Positions 37,201 to 49,195 are shown, numbered from the stretch's first letter. The stretch: DNA of 64,000 nucleotides from Helianthus annuus (GCF_002127325.2 NC_035448.2:129405144-129469143); one strand, 5' to 3'. Made by a program: numbers and translations. The notes: generated by a model from the letters alone, not told the origin.

Positions 37201-38753
37201 TACCTCTCTCCAGTAGGTGCTTGAATTTCTATAGAATTTCTATCACATATGATTTGAGCATGGTTGGCTATTAACCAATCCATTCCTAACACAACATCAA
37301 ACTCAGCTAATTTAATAGGCAATAGGTTTGCAACAAACTTATGACCTGAAAGTTCTATTTCTACTTTTTGCAAAACCTGATTAATTTTGACTGAATTCCC
37401 ATCTGCAGTTTCGACTGTAAAAATTTGTCTAACGGTAGTCAACGGTAACTTAAGAGCTTGACAGAATGAAGTATTTATAAAACTTTGGTTTGCACCAGAG
37501 TCAAATAATACTTTTGCATAGACGTTGTGAACTAAAAACGTACCGGCTATCACATCCGGAATGAGCTCGGCTTCTTGAGTAGTTAGCTGGAAAGCTCTGG
37601 CATTCTTCTTAACAGTTCCTTCAACGGGTTTGCCTTTGTTATCAGTGATTTTGTTCAGTTTAGGACATTCGGTTTTGTAATGTCCGGTTTCTCCACAGTG
37701 AAAGCAGGTTACAGTTTTCTTCTTACAGTTTTCTTCACTATGGCCCACAGATTTGCAGAAGTTACAAATTGCATTGCATTTTCCAAAATGCTTCCTTTTG
37801 CAATTCCTGCAGAATGGCGGGATGGAAGATTGTCTTGTTCCTTTCTTCTTGAAGTTACTACTATTACCCACCCTAAATCCTTGGGTAATTTTCTGAGCCA
37901 ATTCTTTCTTCCTATCTTCATCTCTTGTGCGGACCAGTTCGTCGGTTAAAGTATTAGCTAATTCTACTGCATCGTCAATAGTATGAGGTCTCGCAGCCTT
38001 GACGATATTGCGAATTTCGCTAATTAATCCCCAAATATATCGAGAAATGAGTACTGGTTCTGGCGAAGCCAGGTTAGGTACCACTCTCGCATATTCGAAG
38101 AATGTCGAAGTATAACCACGACAATCTACCCCTGTCATTCGATGATTTAGGAACTTATTTGCCATCTGTTCCTTCTCATACTCAGGACAGAATTTTCTTT
38201 CGACAAGATTCTTAAATTCTTCCCAAGTCATAGCATAAGCCACCCGTCTGCCTTTTGCCTGCAGCACTGTGTTCCACCATTCTAGTGCTCCTTCCTTAAA
38301 CAGGTTTGAGGCATACATGACTTGATCTCCTTCAGCACATTTACTTATTGCAATTACTGCTTCGGTTTTCTCTAACCATCGCAGTGTTGCAGTTGCTCCT
38401 TCATTGCCTGCAAATTCAGCGGGTTTACAAGCAAGAAATTCTTTGAAAGTGCAACCAGGTGTTGCAGCCTTTCGTTTCTTAGGGCGCGGCGTGTGCTGAG
38501 ATTCATTGTCATGATTGATATGATCATTGCCCCCGTTTATACTATTACTGAAATTATCTTCGCTAGTATGTTTACTAGGAATGATATGTTGCGGATCGTT
38601 TGGATGTTTCATAGCAGCAACGAACATTGGAATTGCGTTGGCTATTCCTTGGGCAACAATATTTTCGATATCTCTTTTGGTCATATATTGATCTTCTGGG
38701 TGTTGCTCCGATTGATTAACTTCATTTACTGGTTCGTTATTATTATTTGCCAT
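34252..38753 (-). pseudogene. gag-pol polyprotein of element 2, frameshifted
   Basis: Same domain order as element 1. gag starts at ATG 38753, with zinc knuckles CNFCKSVGHSEENC and [14 protein letters not shown], and protease [11 protein letters not shown] two-base gain just before the stop at 37200-37202 breaks the frame after protease. RT, RNase H, integrase and the chromodomain-like tail then continue open from about 37190 down to 34252. Integrase has no stop here, and a two-residue deletion lies near the GAG-to-tail boundary (EFQIKVLL). The gag linker before the zinc knuckles differs clearly from element 1, while most of pol is nearly identical. Confidence 0.93.
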
Positions 38754-38972
38754 CTGATGATAATTTATTAAAATAAATTAGCAATTAGCAAATTATACAA
38801 ATAATCGAACAATTTATAACATATAAGTCAAAATTATCGATTTCTCGATTCTATTTTATATCAGTATAGTATGCATCAATACACACCGATATCTTACAAC
38901 GTTTTATTCGTTATGTTACAACTGGTTTCACTATTTTACAAAGATAGTTTTACCACCCTCCTACTTGTCATT

Positions 38973-39797
38973 CTAGAAACGGAGTTCCCTCTCGTCATAC
39001 TTCCAGGCAATCTGTCCCCCTATTTCCCTAATTCTATTCCCTGCATCCATCAACTCTTCACCGAAATGGCGAAGTTCAGCCAGATTTTCATTACTCATTG
39101 GTGGATTAGGTAGGGGTTCTGGGTCAAACTGTGGAAGAAACGAGTAAGGGCTATTGACAATATTTTGAAATTGCCAATCATTTGTCCACCATTCTTCCAT
39201 TTCAACAGGTTGGTCGTGGACTATTGGTTCAGTGATTGTTGGTGCAAAATTCATAGGGATTGGGTTTTCGATAGGATAGGTAAAGATACCTGTGTTGGCA
39301 GGTTGCATAGTCTCACATTTTTCCAGTAAAATATCTATCTGATCCTGAAAGGTAATTTTCTTATTTTGATTAGAGATCTCTCCGAATTCTACCTGAGTTG
39401 GTCTAGAACCTTGCCCTATTTCTATTTCTATTTCTTGAGAATACTGATCAAACTGTTCCTCCATTTGCCTAGATTCGTCATTGGCTTCAGTTTCCTATTC
39501 TTGCGGATTAGGGTTTTCCTGGATTATAATCGCCTTTCCTTTTTCTAAAGGTTTACTAGTTCTAGGAGGTTTTGTAACTGACTTTTTCTTACGTATACGG
39601 CTTCCCCACACATAATTTTTCTTTGGCCTTCTTTTTGGTTTGGTTACTGGTGGAGTAGGAAATTTTACAGGTTGGTCCACATCAGCAAAATATCCTGTAA
39701 ATTCATGAGAAACTTCGATATTCACTGGATATAGATTGAGGATCTGAAAAGCTTCAGATATCTCGTTCATGCTGTGTAGCATATATGCAAAATGCAC
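38973..39797 (-). pseudogene. Accessory ORF B of element 2, one stop codon
   Basis: Counterpart of 18416-19240, split by a single TAG at 39492-39494 within the Gln/Glu-rich linker. Both halves otherwise stay in one frame and keep the basic patch and the EEWWTNDWQFQN tail. The acceptor-like ATGCTACACAG before MNEIS is conserved. Confidence 0.75.
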
Positions 39798-39954
39798 AAA
39801 ATATCAAGTTAAAACTTTGGAACAAAGTTTAACAAATAACATGAAAGTTTTATTGCACACTATTTGTACAAAATACAGAAAACACACTCATATTTATTTT
39901 ACTAAATTTTATTTATTTACTTATTGAGAAGTACTGCTTGCTAATTTAGGGCTT

Positions 39955-40278
39955 CTAGAGATTTGCATGTTCTGCCACAGTGGCTAGCATATATAAATTT
40001 GCCCATTTTTCATCGAGTTTATCTTCCCAAGGTGATTTATCGATTAAATCCTGGGTTTCCTTTTTAATTTTTTTTTCTCTGATTTGCTCCTTACTTTTCT
40101 TAATAATCATATTCCTTTTTCTAGGAGAAAGCGGATTTTCATAATTCGCTTTTTGCACAAATATTCCTTCTTCAGGAATTGTAGGGAGCTTTGAAAATTT
40201 AGTTTTGGACGAACTTCCTTCTTCATAAATTGATCTATCTAATTTAAGATAGATATCTTGCAACTTTTGTTTACCCAT
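39955..40278 (-). CDS. Accessory ORF A of element 2 (107 aa)
   Basis: Intact counterpart of 17942-18265, same length, with about six residue differences (for example EE for KK near residue 19). Function unknown. The acceptor-like site before the ATG reads TTATAG here instead of TTACAG, still a valid AG. Confidence 0.6.
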   Translation of the reverse strand: MGKQKLQDIYLKLDRSIYEEGSSSKTKFSKLPTIPEEGIFVQKANYENPLSPRKRNMIIKKSKEQIREKKIKKETQDLIDKSPWEDKLDEKWANLYMLATVAEHANL

Positions 40279-40383
40279 ACTATAACTAACAAATAATCAG
40301 TTAAAAGCACATAAACACATAATCATAATAATAGTAATCAGGAAAATTAAGTATCGTTTAAATACTTAATTAGCTTAACTTAG

Positions 40384-40397
40384 TGGCTCTGATACCA
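40384..40397 (-). other. Primer-binding site of element 2 (initiator tRNA-Met)
   Basis: On the minus strand reads TGGTATCAGAGCCA, nine bases from the 5' LTR. Confidence 0.9.
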
Positions 40398-40406
40398 CCT
40401 TGTTTC

Positions 40407-41892
40407 TGTCACGGCCCCCGACCCGGTTTTACCCGCTTCAGGAGCCGCTAGACAGAAATCCTGCGGTACTTTATTTATTGTGAGTTTAGCAGCGGAAAAT
40501 TTATTCACAGGATCGGCTAAGTTAAAACTTTTCCCGATTTATTTTTATTTCACAATTCGGGATAAAACCCTGATAATTTACAATAACAAGATTTTATTAA
40601 TAAAACATAATTCTTTATTTTATATTGAGCCACTATCTTAAGCTTGAAATGCTTCCCCTGCATTTTTCCTGAATTACAGCAGATCACCTGAAACATGTTT
40701 GAAAAAGATTTTGTCAGCGGGGAAATACTGAGTGAATTATTCTAGTTACTGAAAATGACACATTTATTATAATTTACAGTGGTAAGATCTTTTACAATGT
40801 TTCTGATATCAACCAATCTACCCACAGTACTTTACCACTCGACCCATTGGCCCATACGTCCAATGGTGTCTGTGATTATGGTCATATCACCCAATGGCTG
40901 CCCCAATGGTGAAGATTATCAAGTAATGTGCACAATACCCCACATACCGGCTATAATTTGGTGATTACATAAACTTAATCACTGTAAGTTATAATTCTGA
41001 AAATAATTTGGAGTATTGTAAACAGTTAACAGCTCACAAACTGTGAGAAAAGAGTTTATAAAAGAAGAATAACTCACATTGCAGATTTGGTACTGACAGA
41101 ATATGATTTTAGCCCTGTTAACCTAATTTCAACAATAATGCACACAAAACAGGGTTAGTGATCAATGCAGCAGTCACGATAATTTACGAGATCAAATTTT
41201 CACAATGAATGACAAAGTGCAATACTTCAACTCATTTATCGTATTAACGACAAACGACAAAGTATAATACTTCAACTCATTTATCGAATTATCGACAAAC
41301 GACAAAGTATAATGCTTCAACTCATTTATCGAATTATCGACAAACGACAAAGCATAACCCAATGTGGGCGGCACTTAGACATTCTTTGGATATGTTGATC
41401 CCGGAAATGAATCCTAATAGCGATCGAGTAATTACCCTGTTCCGCGACAGCACCTCGATAACAGTGTGTGTGTTTAATTGTAGTAAAACGACCTTAACTC
41501 GACGTACAGACAACGATTTTACGTCGTTCCAACTCCCAGATTCAAGTCCCAAGGCCCTCTATTTATACTGAAAATTGGCTTCTCCCGCGTGTCGCGGCAG
41601 AATTCGAGGAACCTCCCGCGTATCGCCTGGGATGCCAATTTAGGGTAGGGTAGGTTTCGTGTCCAGTAGCTTGGGTGAGTTGACAGTTTTATAAAATTCA
41701 ATTCAGACAACGTATAATAAAGATAATATCGATTAGGGTTTAACCCCCCCCCCTGAGTTTTAGAGGCCCTGATCCTGATTCCGATTGTTTCGAAATTTTA
41801 GGGTTAGTGCAGAATTACTTGGGTGTCTCAATTAGGGTTTTCTTAATAGCTAATTACCATTCTAATTATTAATTTTAATGAGAGTTGTTACA
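40407..41892 (-). repeat. 5' LTR of element 2
   Basis: 1,486 bp, begins TGTAACAACTC on the minus strand. Has TATAAATA at about 41566-41573 and the same three-copy repeat (about 41208-41360) as the other LTR. Confidence 0.93.
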
Positions 41893-41897
41893 CAGGT

Positions 41898-43549
41898 ATA
41901 TTATTCATGTTTTCCATTATGTTTAAACATAACTGATCAACATAAAAAAACATGTACATCTTGTCGAATCGTCAAAAGCAATCGATAAACCCAAAACATC
42001 AGCTGAGTGTATAAAAACTTAAAGTACGTCTACGTTACAGACAAAGTTAACACTAACCATACCGTCACACAAAACCTCTGGTAACATCAATAACAAAAAA
42101 AGGCAGCAAGCCAAAAGTTAGAAAGACGGAAACCCAAAATCACAGACGGTGAAACAACATACATCAACGTAGGAAGCAAATATTCAGCGGTGTTGGCCAG
42201 AAAGTGTACATATGTAACATACAAAGCCAGAAAAAGAAAGCGTTCAAACAGTAACAACCAAAAAGAAAGATGGTCGAACAACATATGTAAACAGACGAAG
42301 AAAACGCTTACCTAAAGTAGCCGGAGAAACAGAGAGAAAGCAATGTAGAGATAGAGAGAGAGAGAGCGCACGTAAAGGAGAAGACATGGTAATGGTTCAA
42401 CCTTTTAAACCCTCGCCGACCCAAATGTACAAACCCAAAAGCAAAAAAAACAAACAACTCAAAGCATATAAAACCAAGCAAAGCACAATATATAACATAC
42501 AATGCAGAAATCTTATAAATCGACATTATATGAATTGATTTAGTCATATCATAATTTATAATTATATGCCAAGATTATTTGAGCAGAAACAAAACTAAGA
42601 TTGTAGTCATCAATAATCGTTAATGATTATTGTTTCACATATAGATACATTTAACTTTTCATAAAAAAACAAGAAAATAAATCAAGACAGTTTAAAGTTT
42701 GAATAATGTTACAATTTTTAGGATGCGTGAAAAGTTAAAATGGTTAAGAGAAAAAAGATCTTATTTTTTCTCTTTTAAAAAGAATATACTCTTTAATTTA
42801 AGAATTAATAATTACATGGAGGGCTAGGTGGTTAAATTATGAATTTGAACATTTCATTATGAATATTTCGGATATGGTGTTTATTCTTTGTTATCGTGTT
42901 TGCTCATTAACACTGTTGGAATGTACATATGTTAACAAGATATGAAATAACCATTATACTTATAAAACAAACAATTTAGAAAAATAATCCCATAGCCATC
43001 CCCTTTCCCGTTCATTGTTCAATTCCCGCCTTTCTTGTCGAGTTTTTTTTAACGACAGAAACTCTACGATAAATAAACACGGGCCAACAAAGACTGTGAT
43101 GCCATATCTTCTTAAATGAGCAATTCAGGAGTAACTAGTTAAGAATCAAAGAAAACATCATTTTTGGTCAAGAAAACGTCCAATAAAAGCTGAATATTTC
43201 CGTATTTTACAAAGAGAACCAAGTCAACTAACCAAGATCAAAAAACCAAACAATCTTTTCGGATATGTTATGTAATTTTTAAAGATGATATTCATACCGA
43301 CTTAACATGAATTTTGTAAACAATTGAGCATTACATACCTAACGTTTTACAACTTGATAAAGAGTGAAAAACAAATCTTCAATTTTGTAAAGAAAAAAAA
43401 ATGAATTCGTAATTACTTTTCTCCTTACCACATAAATCATTAATTAACCTTTCAATTTTATATAATTTAACGTCCGTGTATCCATGACACTGATTAAAAA
43501 TCACGAGTGCATTAAGCAAATAATTTAGTCGATTTCCGGTAACAATTGC
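41898..43549. other. Intergenic DNA with a minus-strand promoter-like patch
   Basis: AT-rich, no supported gene. At about 42310-42415, read on the minus strand, there is TTTAAAAGG, then a CT-rich leader with (CT)n, then a donor CTTTAG|GTAAGCG. This could be a promoter and first exon of an unrecognised transcript. Confidence 0.3.
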
Positions 43550-43552
43550 TAA

Positions 43553-44889
43553 GACTATCTTTAATGCGCCCGAATCAAATCTGTCCGAAGCCACGCTGGA
43601 GCTGTCCGAATTTCAGTGGAGCGTTGGAGTCAGCCGCCCGAAATTATCCGAAAGGTGAACGTCCGAAGCTAAGGGCTTGGTTTATGTCGGTTATTGTGCC
43701 ATTTCCTTGTTTTTTATATTGTTTTTTTTCAATGACGGTTGAGATTGGGTTCTTTTGAAAATGTTGAAGCTTCAATAAATCAATGGAGGATGGAGAAGAT
43801 GTACAGGATAAGAGTAGGTTGAGGATTTTTATTTTAATATTAAAAGTTTTATAATTACCCTTTTAATTAAAGTAAACTACATAGTAGGTCCCTCTAATTA
43901 AAGGTTTTATTTACACCCATTAAAAAGAATCCAATTTAAAACAAACTAGTTCTAAAAATTCCAATAAAAAAATTGGTTAGGTGTGTAATACAATTTCTAT
44001 GCTTTTATTTTTTTTTTAATGTGGTTCGCTTTTTATTTAGATATTAACATTTTCACTAATTATTTAAACATTTATTATTTAGACATGAATTACAGACAAG
44101 TGAAATTTGTATAATTGGAGAAGATAGAAAGAGTAAAGTATGTAAGAAGATTTTTACTATATAATAATATTAAAAGAACTACATTAACCCTATATAATCA
44201 AAGTAGATTAAAAAAATCCAATTAAGAAAAATTTTCGGTGCATATGTATTTATTTATTTTTTTTATCAAATTTACTTTTTTTTTTATTTTAGATATTACC
44301 TATTTAAGTAATTGAATTTAAAGAAAAAAAGAGGTGATGATGTGGAAAATCTAAGGATATGTAAGGATATTTGTATGGTTGAAGATGAAATTGAGAGGTT
44401 TTAAGGATTTGTAAGGATTTTTAAGGATTTGTATGGATATGATGTGGCAGCTGACTAGGCAACTAAGGACGCCTAAGGACTCCTTAGCATTGGAGATAGT
44501 CTAATTGGAGAAGATAGAAAGAGTAAAGTATGTAAGAAGATTTTTACTATATAATAATATTAAAAGAACTACATTAACCCTATATAATCAAAGTAGATTA
44601 AAAAAATCCAATTAAGAAAAATTTTCGGTGCATATGTATTTATTTATTTTTTTATCAAATTTACTTTTTTTTTATTTTAGATATTACCTATTTAAGTAAT
44701 TGAATTTAAAGAAAAAAAGAGGTGATGATGTGGAAAATCTAAGGATATGTAAGGATATTTGTATGGTTGAAGATGAAATTGAGAGGTTTTAAGGATTTGT
44801 AAGGATTTTTAAGGATTTGTATGGATATGATGTGGCAGCTGACTAGGCAACTAAGGACGCCTAAGGACTCCTTAGCATTGGAGATAGTC
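43553..44889. mobile_element. PIF/Harbinger-like MITE with internal 390-bp tandem duplication
   Basis: Left end GACTATCTTTAATGC and right end GCATTGGAGATAGTC are inverted copies, flanked by TAA on both sides (43550-43552, 44890-44892). Bases 44112-44501 are repeated almost exactly at 44502-44891, so an inner right end plus TAA also occurs at 44487-44504. Without the duplication the element is about 950 bp. Confidence 0.8.
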
Positions 44890-45278
44890 TAATTGACGAA
44901 CATTAGCAACTGACACAACTGAAGTTTTTTTTATATTTTTTGAGGAAAACGTTATATTTATATTTGAAGAACAGAAAATTTATGTTCCATTTCTAGGATC
45001 GGAAATATTAATATATTATTGTAATTCTAATTTACTTTTTGCGGGAGAGAAAGAAGTGGCCAGCTGGCATCGGCAACTGTTCTGTCGGTGACACCCCATA
45101 GCCTATCATGGAAACACACATGACCAACATGGTTTTTGTACCTTTTTGTTTCCTCCACTTGTTTATATTTGCCGTTTGGAAAAAAAAAGAAACTTCGTTT
45201 ATTTATTTATAAATTATAATGCATGCATATTCTCTTTACTATATTATTTCAAGGAAGTTAAATTTTCAATAATTCTAA

Positions 45279-45620
45279 GACTATCTCGAATGCATCCATT
45301 GGAGGATGTTCTTACAAGTCTTTAAAGATCATTACCATTGAAGTGCATCTATCCTAACATGCCCTTAGGTTAGATGTCCTTGCATAAGGGCATGGATTTG
45401 CCTCGGTTCATGCGATGAGGTGGACCCAAAGTAAAAAAAGAAATGTTTTATTTAAATATTGTGTGTAATGGATAGGTGATGAGGTGAAAATTAAGAAGGG
45501 TAAGAATATTTGTAGGGTTGGAGATGAAATTGAGGTTTTTAAGGATTTGTAAGGATATTATGTGTCAGATGATGTGACAGCTAAAGGCATCTAAGGGCGC
45601 GTTTAGCATTGGAGATAGTC
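45279..45620. mobile_element. Related PIF/Harbinger-like MITE, 342 bp
   Basis: Ends GACTATCTCGAATGC and GCATTGGAGATAGTC with TAA at 45276-45278 and 45621-45623. Shares terminal and subterminal sequence with the element at 43553, for example the AAGGATTTGTAAGGAT block. Confidence 0.8.
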
Positions 45621-45627
45621 TAACCAC

Positions 45628-46922
45628 TTGTTGTTGGCCGACAACAAACTACAAAAATAAACACTGATGGTTTTGCCTTTTAACCTATTGTTCACCAATA
45701 AATATCTTCTAACTGAGGTCTAACCTAGTTCATCTTTAGTGACGTGAACGCTGGCATGGCATAGACCTTTGTCATTTAATGAGGTGGTCGCTTATATGGC
45801 ACCACCTCACCCCAAAACCACCACCACCGGTCACAACGACCACCACCATCAGCTGCTATCACCCACCACCATACCCGCGGGTTTCGGGTACACCCGTTAA
45901 TTTAGAAAGCTTACCCGTAGGGTATACTCAACCCAAAACCCATCGGGTATCTACTAAGGTATCTACTAACCGGTTACATTTCGTATTGTCACTATAAAAA
46001 TATATATCAAATAACTACAATGTATACGGAATAGATACTTATATGCATAAAAAGATGGATGTATCATATATATATATATATATATATAGATATATACATA
46101 CAAACATATTTAACAATATAAAAGAAATTATATCGGGTATACAATCGGGTAAATGGGTACACTTTCTCGGGTAAACGAGTATATCACTAAATCTCAAAGC
46201 CGTACTAAACCCGTGAAAAAAAATATAAAAACTATTCCCAAACCAGATTAACCGACCCCAAACCCGTCCCAAATGTATCGGTTTCGGGTTTACCTATCGG
46301 GTTCGGGTTTGATTGTCATCCCTACACAACCATCAACCGCCACCATCCACATCCAATGCCATCAGCCATCACCACCCAAGACCCCGATCTAAATGTTTAC
46401 AAACCTGCACCCGACCCTTCATTTGAATAATTGCAGTCGTCAATTGTGACAGTCAGATTGGGGTCTTGTTGCTTCGTTTGGCCGGAAAAGAGATATCAGA
46501 GGAGGTTGGTGGTGATGGCTAATGGCGGTGGAGGTGGGTGGTAGTGGTTGATGGTAGTGGGTGGTGATGATTAATGACGATGGAGGTGGGTGGTGGCGGC
46601 TGATGGTGGTGGTGGTGGTTGTGGAGGTGGCTGGTGGTGGCGGCTGATCGTGATGGTCGATGGCTGGAGGTGGCTGGTGGTGGCTGGTGGTAGTGGTGGT
46701 GGCTAATGGTGGTGGCGATTGGTGGTGGTGGGGGTAAGGTGGTGCCACATAAGCAACCACCTCGTCAGATAACAAAGGACTATGCCACGTCGGCGTCCAC
46801 ATCACAAAAAAACTAACTGGGTTAGACTTCAGTTAGAAAATGTCCATTGGTGGACAATAGATTAAAAGGTGGGACCATTAGTGGTTATTTTTATAGTTGG
46901 GACCGTTGTCGGCCAATGGCAA
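45628..46922. mobile_element. Element with about 185-bp terminal inverted repeats, MULE-like
   Basis: The left arm (45628 to about 45812) pairs with the right arm (about 46735-46922). Shared blocks include TTGGCCGACAAC, AAAAATAA-CACT, TTTTAA-CTATTG, TTCTAACTGA and GGCACCACCT. Arm length fits a Mutator-like element, but I found no 9-bp target duplication. The inside holds CCACCA/GTGGTG low-complexity DNA and a GGGTATCGGGTT-rich patch (45880-46315) that may be a nested insertion. Confidence 0.65.
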
Positions 46923-46962
46923 ATAGTTGAGATTATTAAAATCCATTATTCCTTATTTCAAC

Positions 46963-47284
46963 TAGGGATGATCATTTGGTACTGGGTATCGGTACTGACT
47001 TGGTACAGTTTTGATACCGGTACCGAATTTCTCGTAACGAATATCAGTATCGATTCAGTGCGCATTTTTTGGCATTTTCGGTACCAGTACTTTGGGTTCG
47101 GTACCTGTTCGATGCGGTACCAGAATTTTACTGAATTTTACTTTCAAATACCAATACCGCCGCAATACTGGTACCGTTCTGAGCATTTTAGGTACCGGTA
47201 CCAGTTACATATTTGACTATCTTCAATATTGGTACCGGTACTCATATTTGACTAAGTTTGATACTGATACCAAGCCAATCCCTA
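46963..47284. mobile_element. hAT-type MITE built of degenerate GGTACCGGTACC repeats
   Basis: Ends TAGGGAT and ATCCCTA, flanked by a perfect 8-bp duplication ATTTCAAC (46955-46962 and 47285-47292), the hallmark of hAT insertions. The interior is a degenerate array of GGTACC/GGTATC/GATACC motifs and has no gene. Confidence 0.85.
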
Positions 47285-47292
47285 ATTTCAAC

Positions 47293-47554
47293 ATATACAA
47301 AATGTTTTAACTAAAAACCATACAGGTTGAGTGGGTTATTTTTGTTTATTACAAGCTGAAAAGAACAAGATTTTAACATAATATAATGTTGTATACACGG
47401 GTGGAACTAGAAAGTGGCTTGGGAACGTAGTATTGTTATTGTTTTCTTTTAGTTTGGCTCTTTAAATTTAGTGATCACAGAGGAACTAAAACAAAAACTT
47501 TTGAAAAGTTTGCGACATTGAACTCTAAACTTTTAGTGTAGAATATAGAAAATT
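47293..47554. other. Unassigned intergenic DNA
   Basis: AT-rich; no gene or repeat structure that I can support. Confidence 0.4.
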
Positions 47555-47760
47555 AGAAATTATATATTTTTTTGGAACGACAAACTTCTACATAAATATA
47601 TAAAAAAAGGGTCAGCAAGAAACATGAACCCCAAAGTCACAAAATTACATCCTGAATATTAAACTCACACCATCTAACCCAATTAAGGTTTACATATTTA
47701 GATCTACTAGAAATCCAATAAAAAACATTTTCCTTACTAGTGTCCGCCATTCTATTGAAA
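47555..47760 (-). mobile_element. Probable 3' end of a plant LINE
   Basis: On the minus strand the segment ends AAGTTTGTCGTTCC followed by an A-rich tail. Plant L1 elements often end in a GTTTGCCGTT-like sequence plus poly(A). Only an untranslated tail is present and no target duplication was identified. Confidence 0.45.
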
Positions 47761-47818
47761 TGCAAGTGATTGTTGTTGAACGTCGCCTCATTCCTTGTCT
47801 AGATTAACTAGTTAATGA

Positions 47819-47954
47819 TCATAACACATGCCCTTATTGTAACAAAAATGTATTACGTGCCTCTTATTGTAACATAAATGAGTCTAGATTAACTAATTAA
47901 ATTGATAGAACCAAATTTATCTTTCTGACATTTACAATAAGGCCATATGTTATG
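47819..47954. repeat. Small inverted-repeat unit
   Basis: ATAACACATGCCCTTATTGT at about 47821 is matched in inverted orientation by ACAATAAGGCCATATGTTAT at about 47933. Possibly a small MITE remnant. No target duplication identified. Confidence 0.55.
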
Positions 47955-48736
47955 AGAATTCATTGGGGGTGCTAGTGGTGCCAAATCAGCAGGATCGTGA
48001 ATACCGCAATGAGTGTGTGCCATTCAGGGCGTTGGGCCCAAGCTTGGTGGGGATAGTGGGTGTGGAGTATGGGAAAAAGGAAGTTGGTTGGTAGTTAAAC
48101 GATGGTAGCAAGGGGAGGTGGCGCCAATGGGCGTGTTGACCATTACAGGTTTACGAAGATGGCCGCATTAATGAGGGAAAGTGTCGTCTTACATTGCACT
48201 CATGTGACACTTTTTCTTTCGCCTTTAAGCTCCTTTAGTGTTCTCCATAACACTCCATAACACATAGAGTAACGACTTGACAAATTAAAGAACACCATGT
48301 AACAATTATTACATAATTAACAAGAACAAATAAAGATCAGTTGTCTTTATGGGATCAAAACTTATAACTAACGAAAATATTTCACCATAGGATTCATACT
48401 TGTTATCAACTCCAAGTAACATAAAGTATATACATTGTTACACCATAATCATAAAAATTTAAAGCCCATAAAACATGGACCACCACAACTTTAAAGAAAC
48501 AATACAATAATTAATTTCATATATAACAATTAACAAAAATTAAAAATTACATAATAATCCAATTTTACAAAATAACTTTTACCACAACAGTAAAAGTAAA
48601 ACCCATACCCACCGACGACAGCCACCGGAATCGTATCTCCGGCACATTCTACTCCCATTTTCTCTCTCTAAACAAAAGAATTTCATTTCATACAACAACA
48701 TAATGCAGATTACAGATCACCCAATTTTTAACAATT
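47955..48736. other. Intergenic DNA, probably includes the 3' UTR of the next gene
   Basis: A GC-richer patch (47970-48250) of unknown origin is followed by AT-rich sequence that must contain the minus-strand 3' UTR. No other gene seen. Confidence 0.4.
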
Positions 48737-49195
48737 TCAGAATCTGGTGCTACCATCGTCAAAGTTCCTCGAGTAACTACCGGAATTATACCGAACAGTT
48801 TGAGGAAGCCCAACTTTATCGGATCTAACCATCTTCCGGATCTCGGATCTTACCTTTAAAAAAACACTCTTCCAGCTGCCACCATTGCTACCGTTGCTAG
48901 AGCTTTTATTAAACTCCAGATCTGGTCCAAACACGGGTTTTCTAGAAAGTATCCACCCCCATCCCCAGTCCCACCAGTTTCGGATCGAGGTGGATGCGGA
49001 TTCACCCATTGAAGAAACGGATTTGGATCGGCGCATGGCCCATGCGGTTGCGGCGGAGGTGGTGTCGGAGATGGAGGACGGGTGGATGCGTAAGGAGACC
49101 GAGGAGAGTCGCCGGCGGATGCCGGCGGTGACGGAGGATGGGTCGGGTGAACCGGTGGGGTGGGAGACGGGGAGAGATCTTTCTCTTTGTAACAT
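48737..49195 (-). CDS. Conserved plant protein of unknown function (152 aa)
   Basis: Single-exon gene. The N-terminal 55 residues are Ser/Pro/Arg-rich. Then come MRRSKSVSSMGE, a tryptophan-rich segment NWWDWGWGWILSRKP, and a C-terminal block VSEIRK-like (KVRSEIRKMVRSDKVGLPQT) ending YSRNFDDG. I recall the last two blocks from small intronless plant proteins without an assigned role, but cannot name the family. Base composition and codon pattern are gene-like, unlike the surrounding repeats. Start at ATG 49195; a TATA box (minus-strand TTTATAT, about 49301-49308) lies about 110 bp upstream. The overlapping 161-residue frame at 48856-49341 is rejected as a shadow. Confidence 0.7.
   Translation of the reverse strand: MLQRERSLPVSHPTGSPDPSSVTAGIRRRLSSVSLRIHPSSISDTTSAATAWAMRRSKSVSSMGESASTSIRNWWDWGWGWILSRKPVFGPDLEFNKSSSNGSNGGSWKSVFLKVRSEIRKMVRSDKVGLPQTVRYNSGSYSRNFDDGSTRF

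Larger units (their letters stand above)
32729..41892 (-). mobile_element. Ty3/gypsy chromovirus element 2, complete with both LTRs
   Basis: 9,164 bp, opposite orientation to element 1. TSD CAGGT at 32724-32728 and 41893-41897. 5' LTR 40407-41892, primer-binding site 40384-40397, polypurine tract 34216-34229, 3' LTR 32729-34215. By eye I count about twelve substitutions and one indel between the LTRs (about 0.8 percent). gag-pol and the two accessory frames match element 1 closely, but the LTRs belong to a different subfamily. Confidence 0.95.

Noticed and set aside
46440..46805. 121-residue His/Pro/Thr-rich reading frame on the minus strand
   Set aside because: It is a translation of GTGGTGG-type low-complexity DNA inside a transposable element; no domain and no splice or promoter context.
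46869..47216. 115-residue aromatic-rich frame
   Set aside because: Most of it translates the GGTACC repeat MITE.
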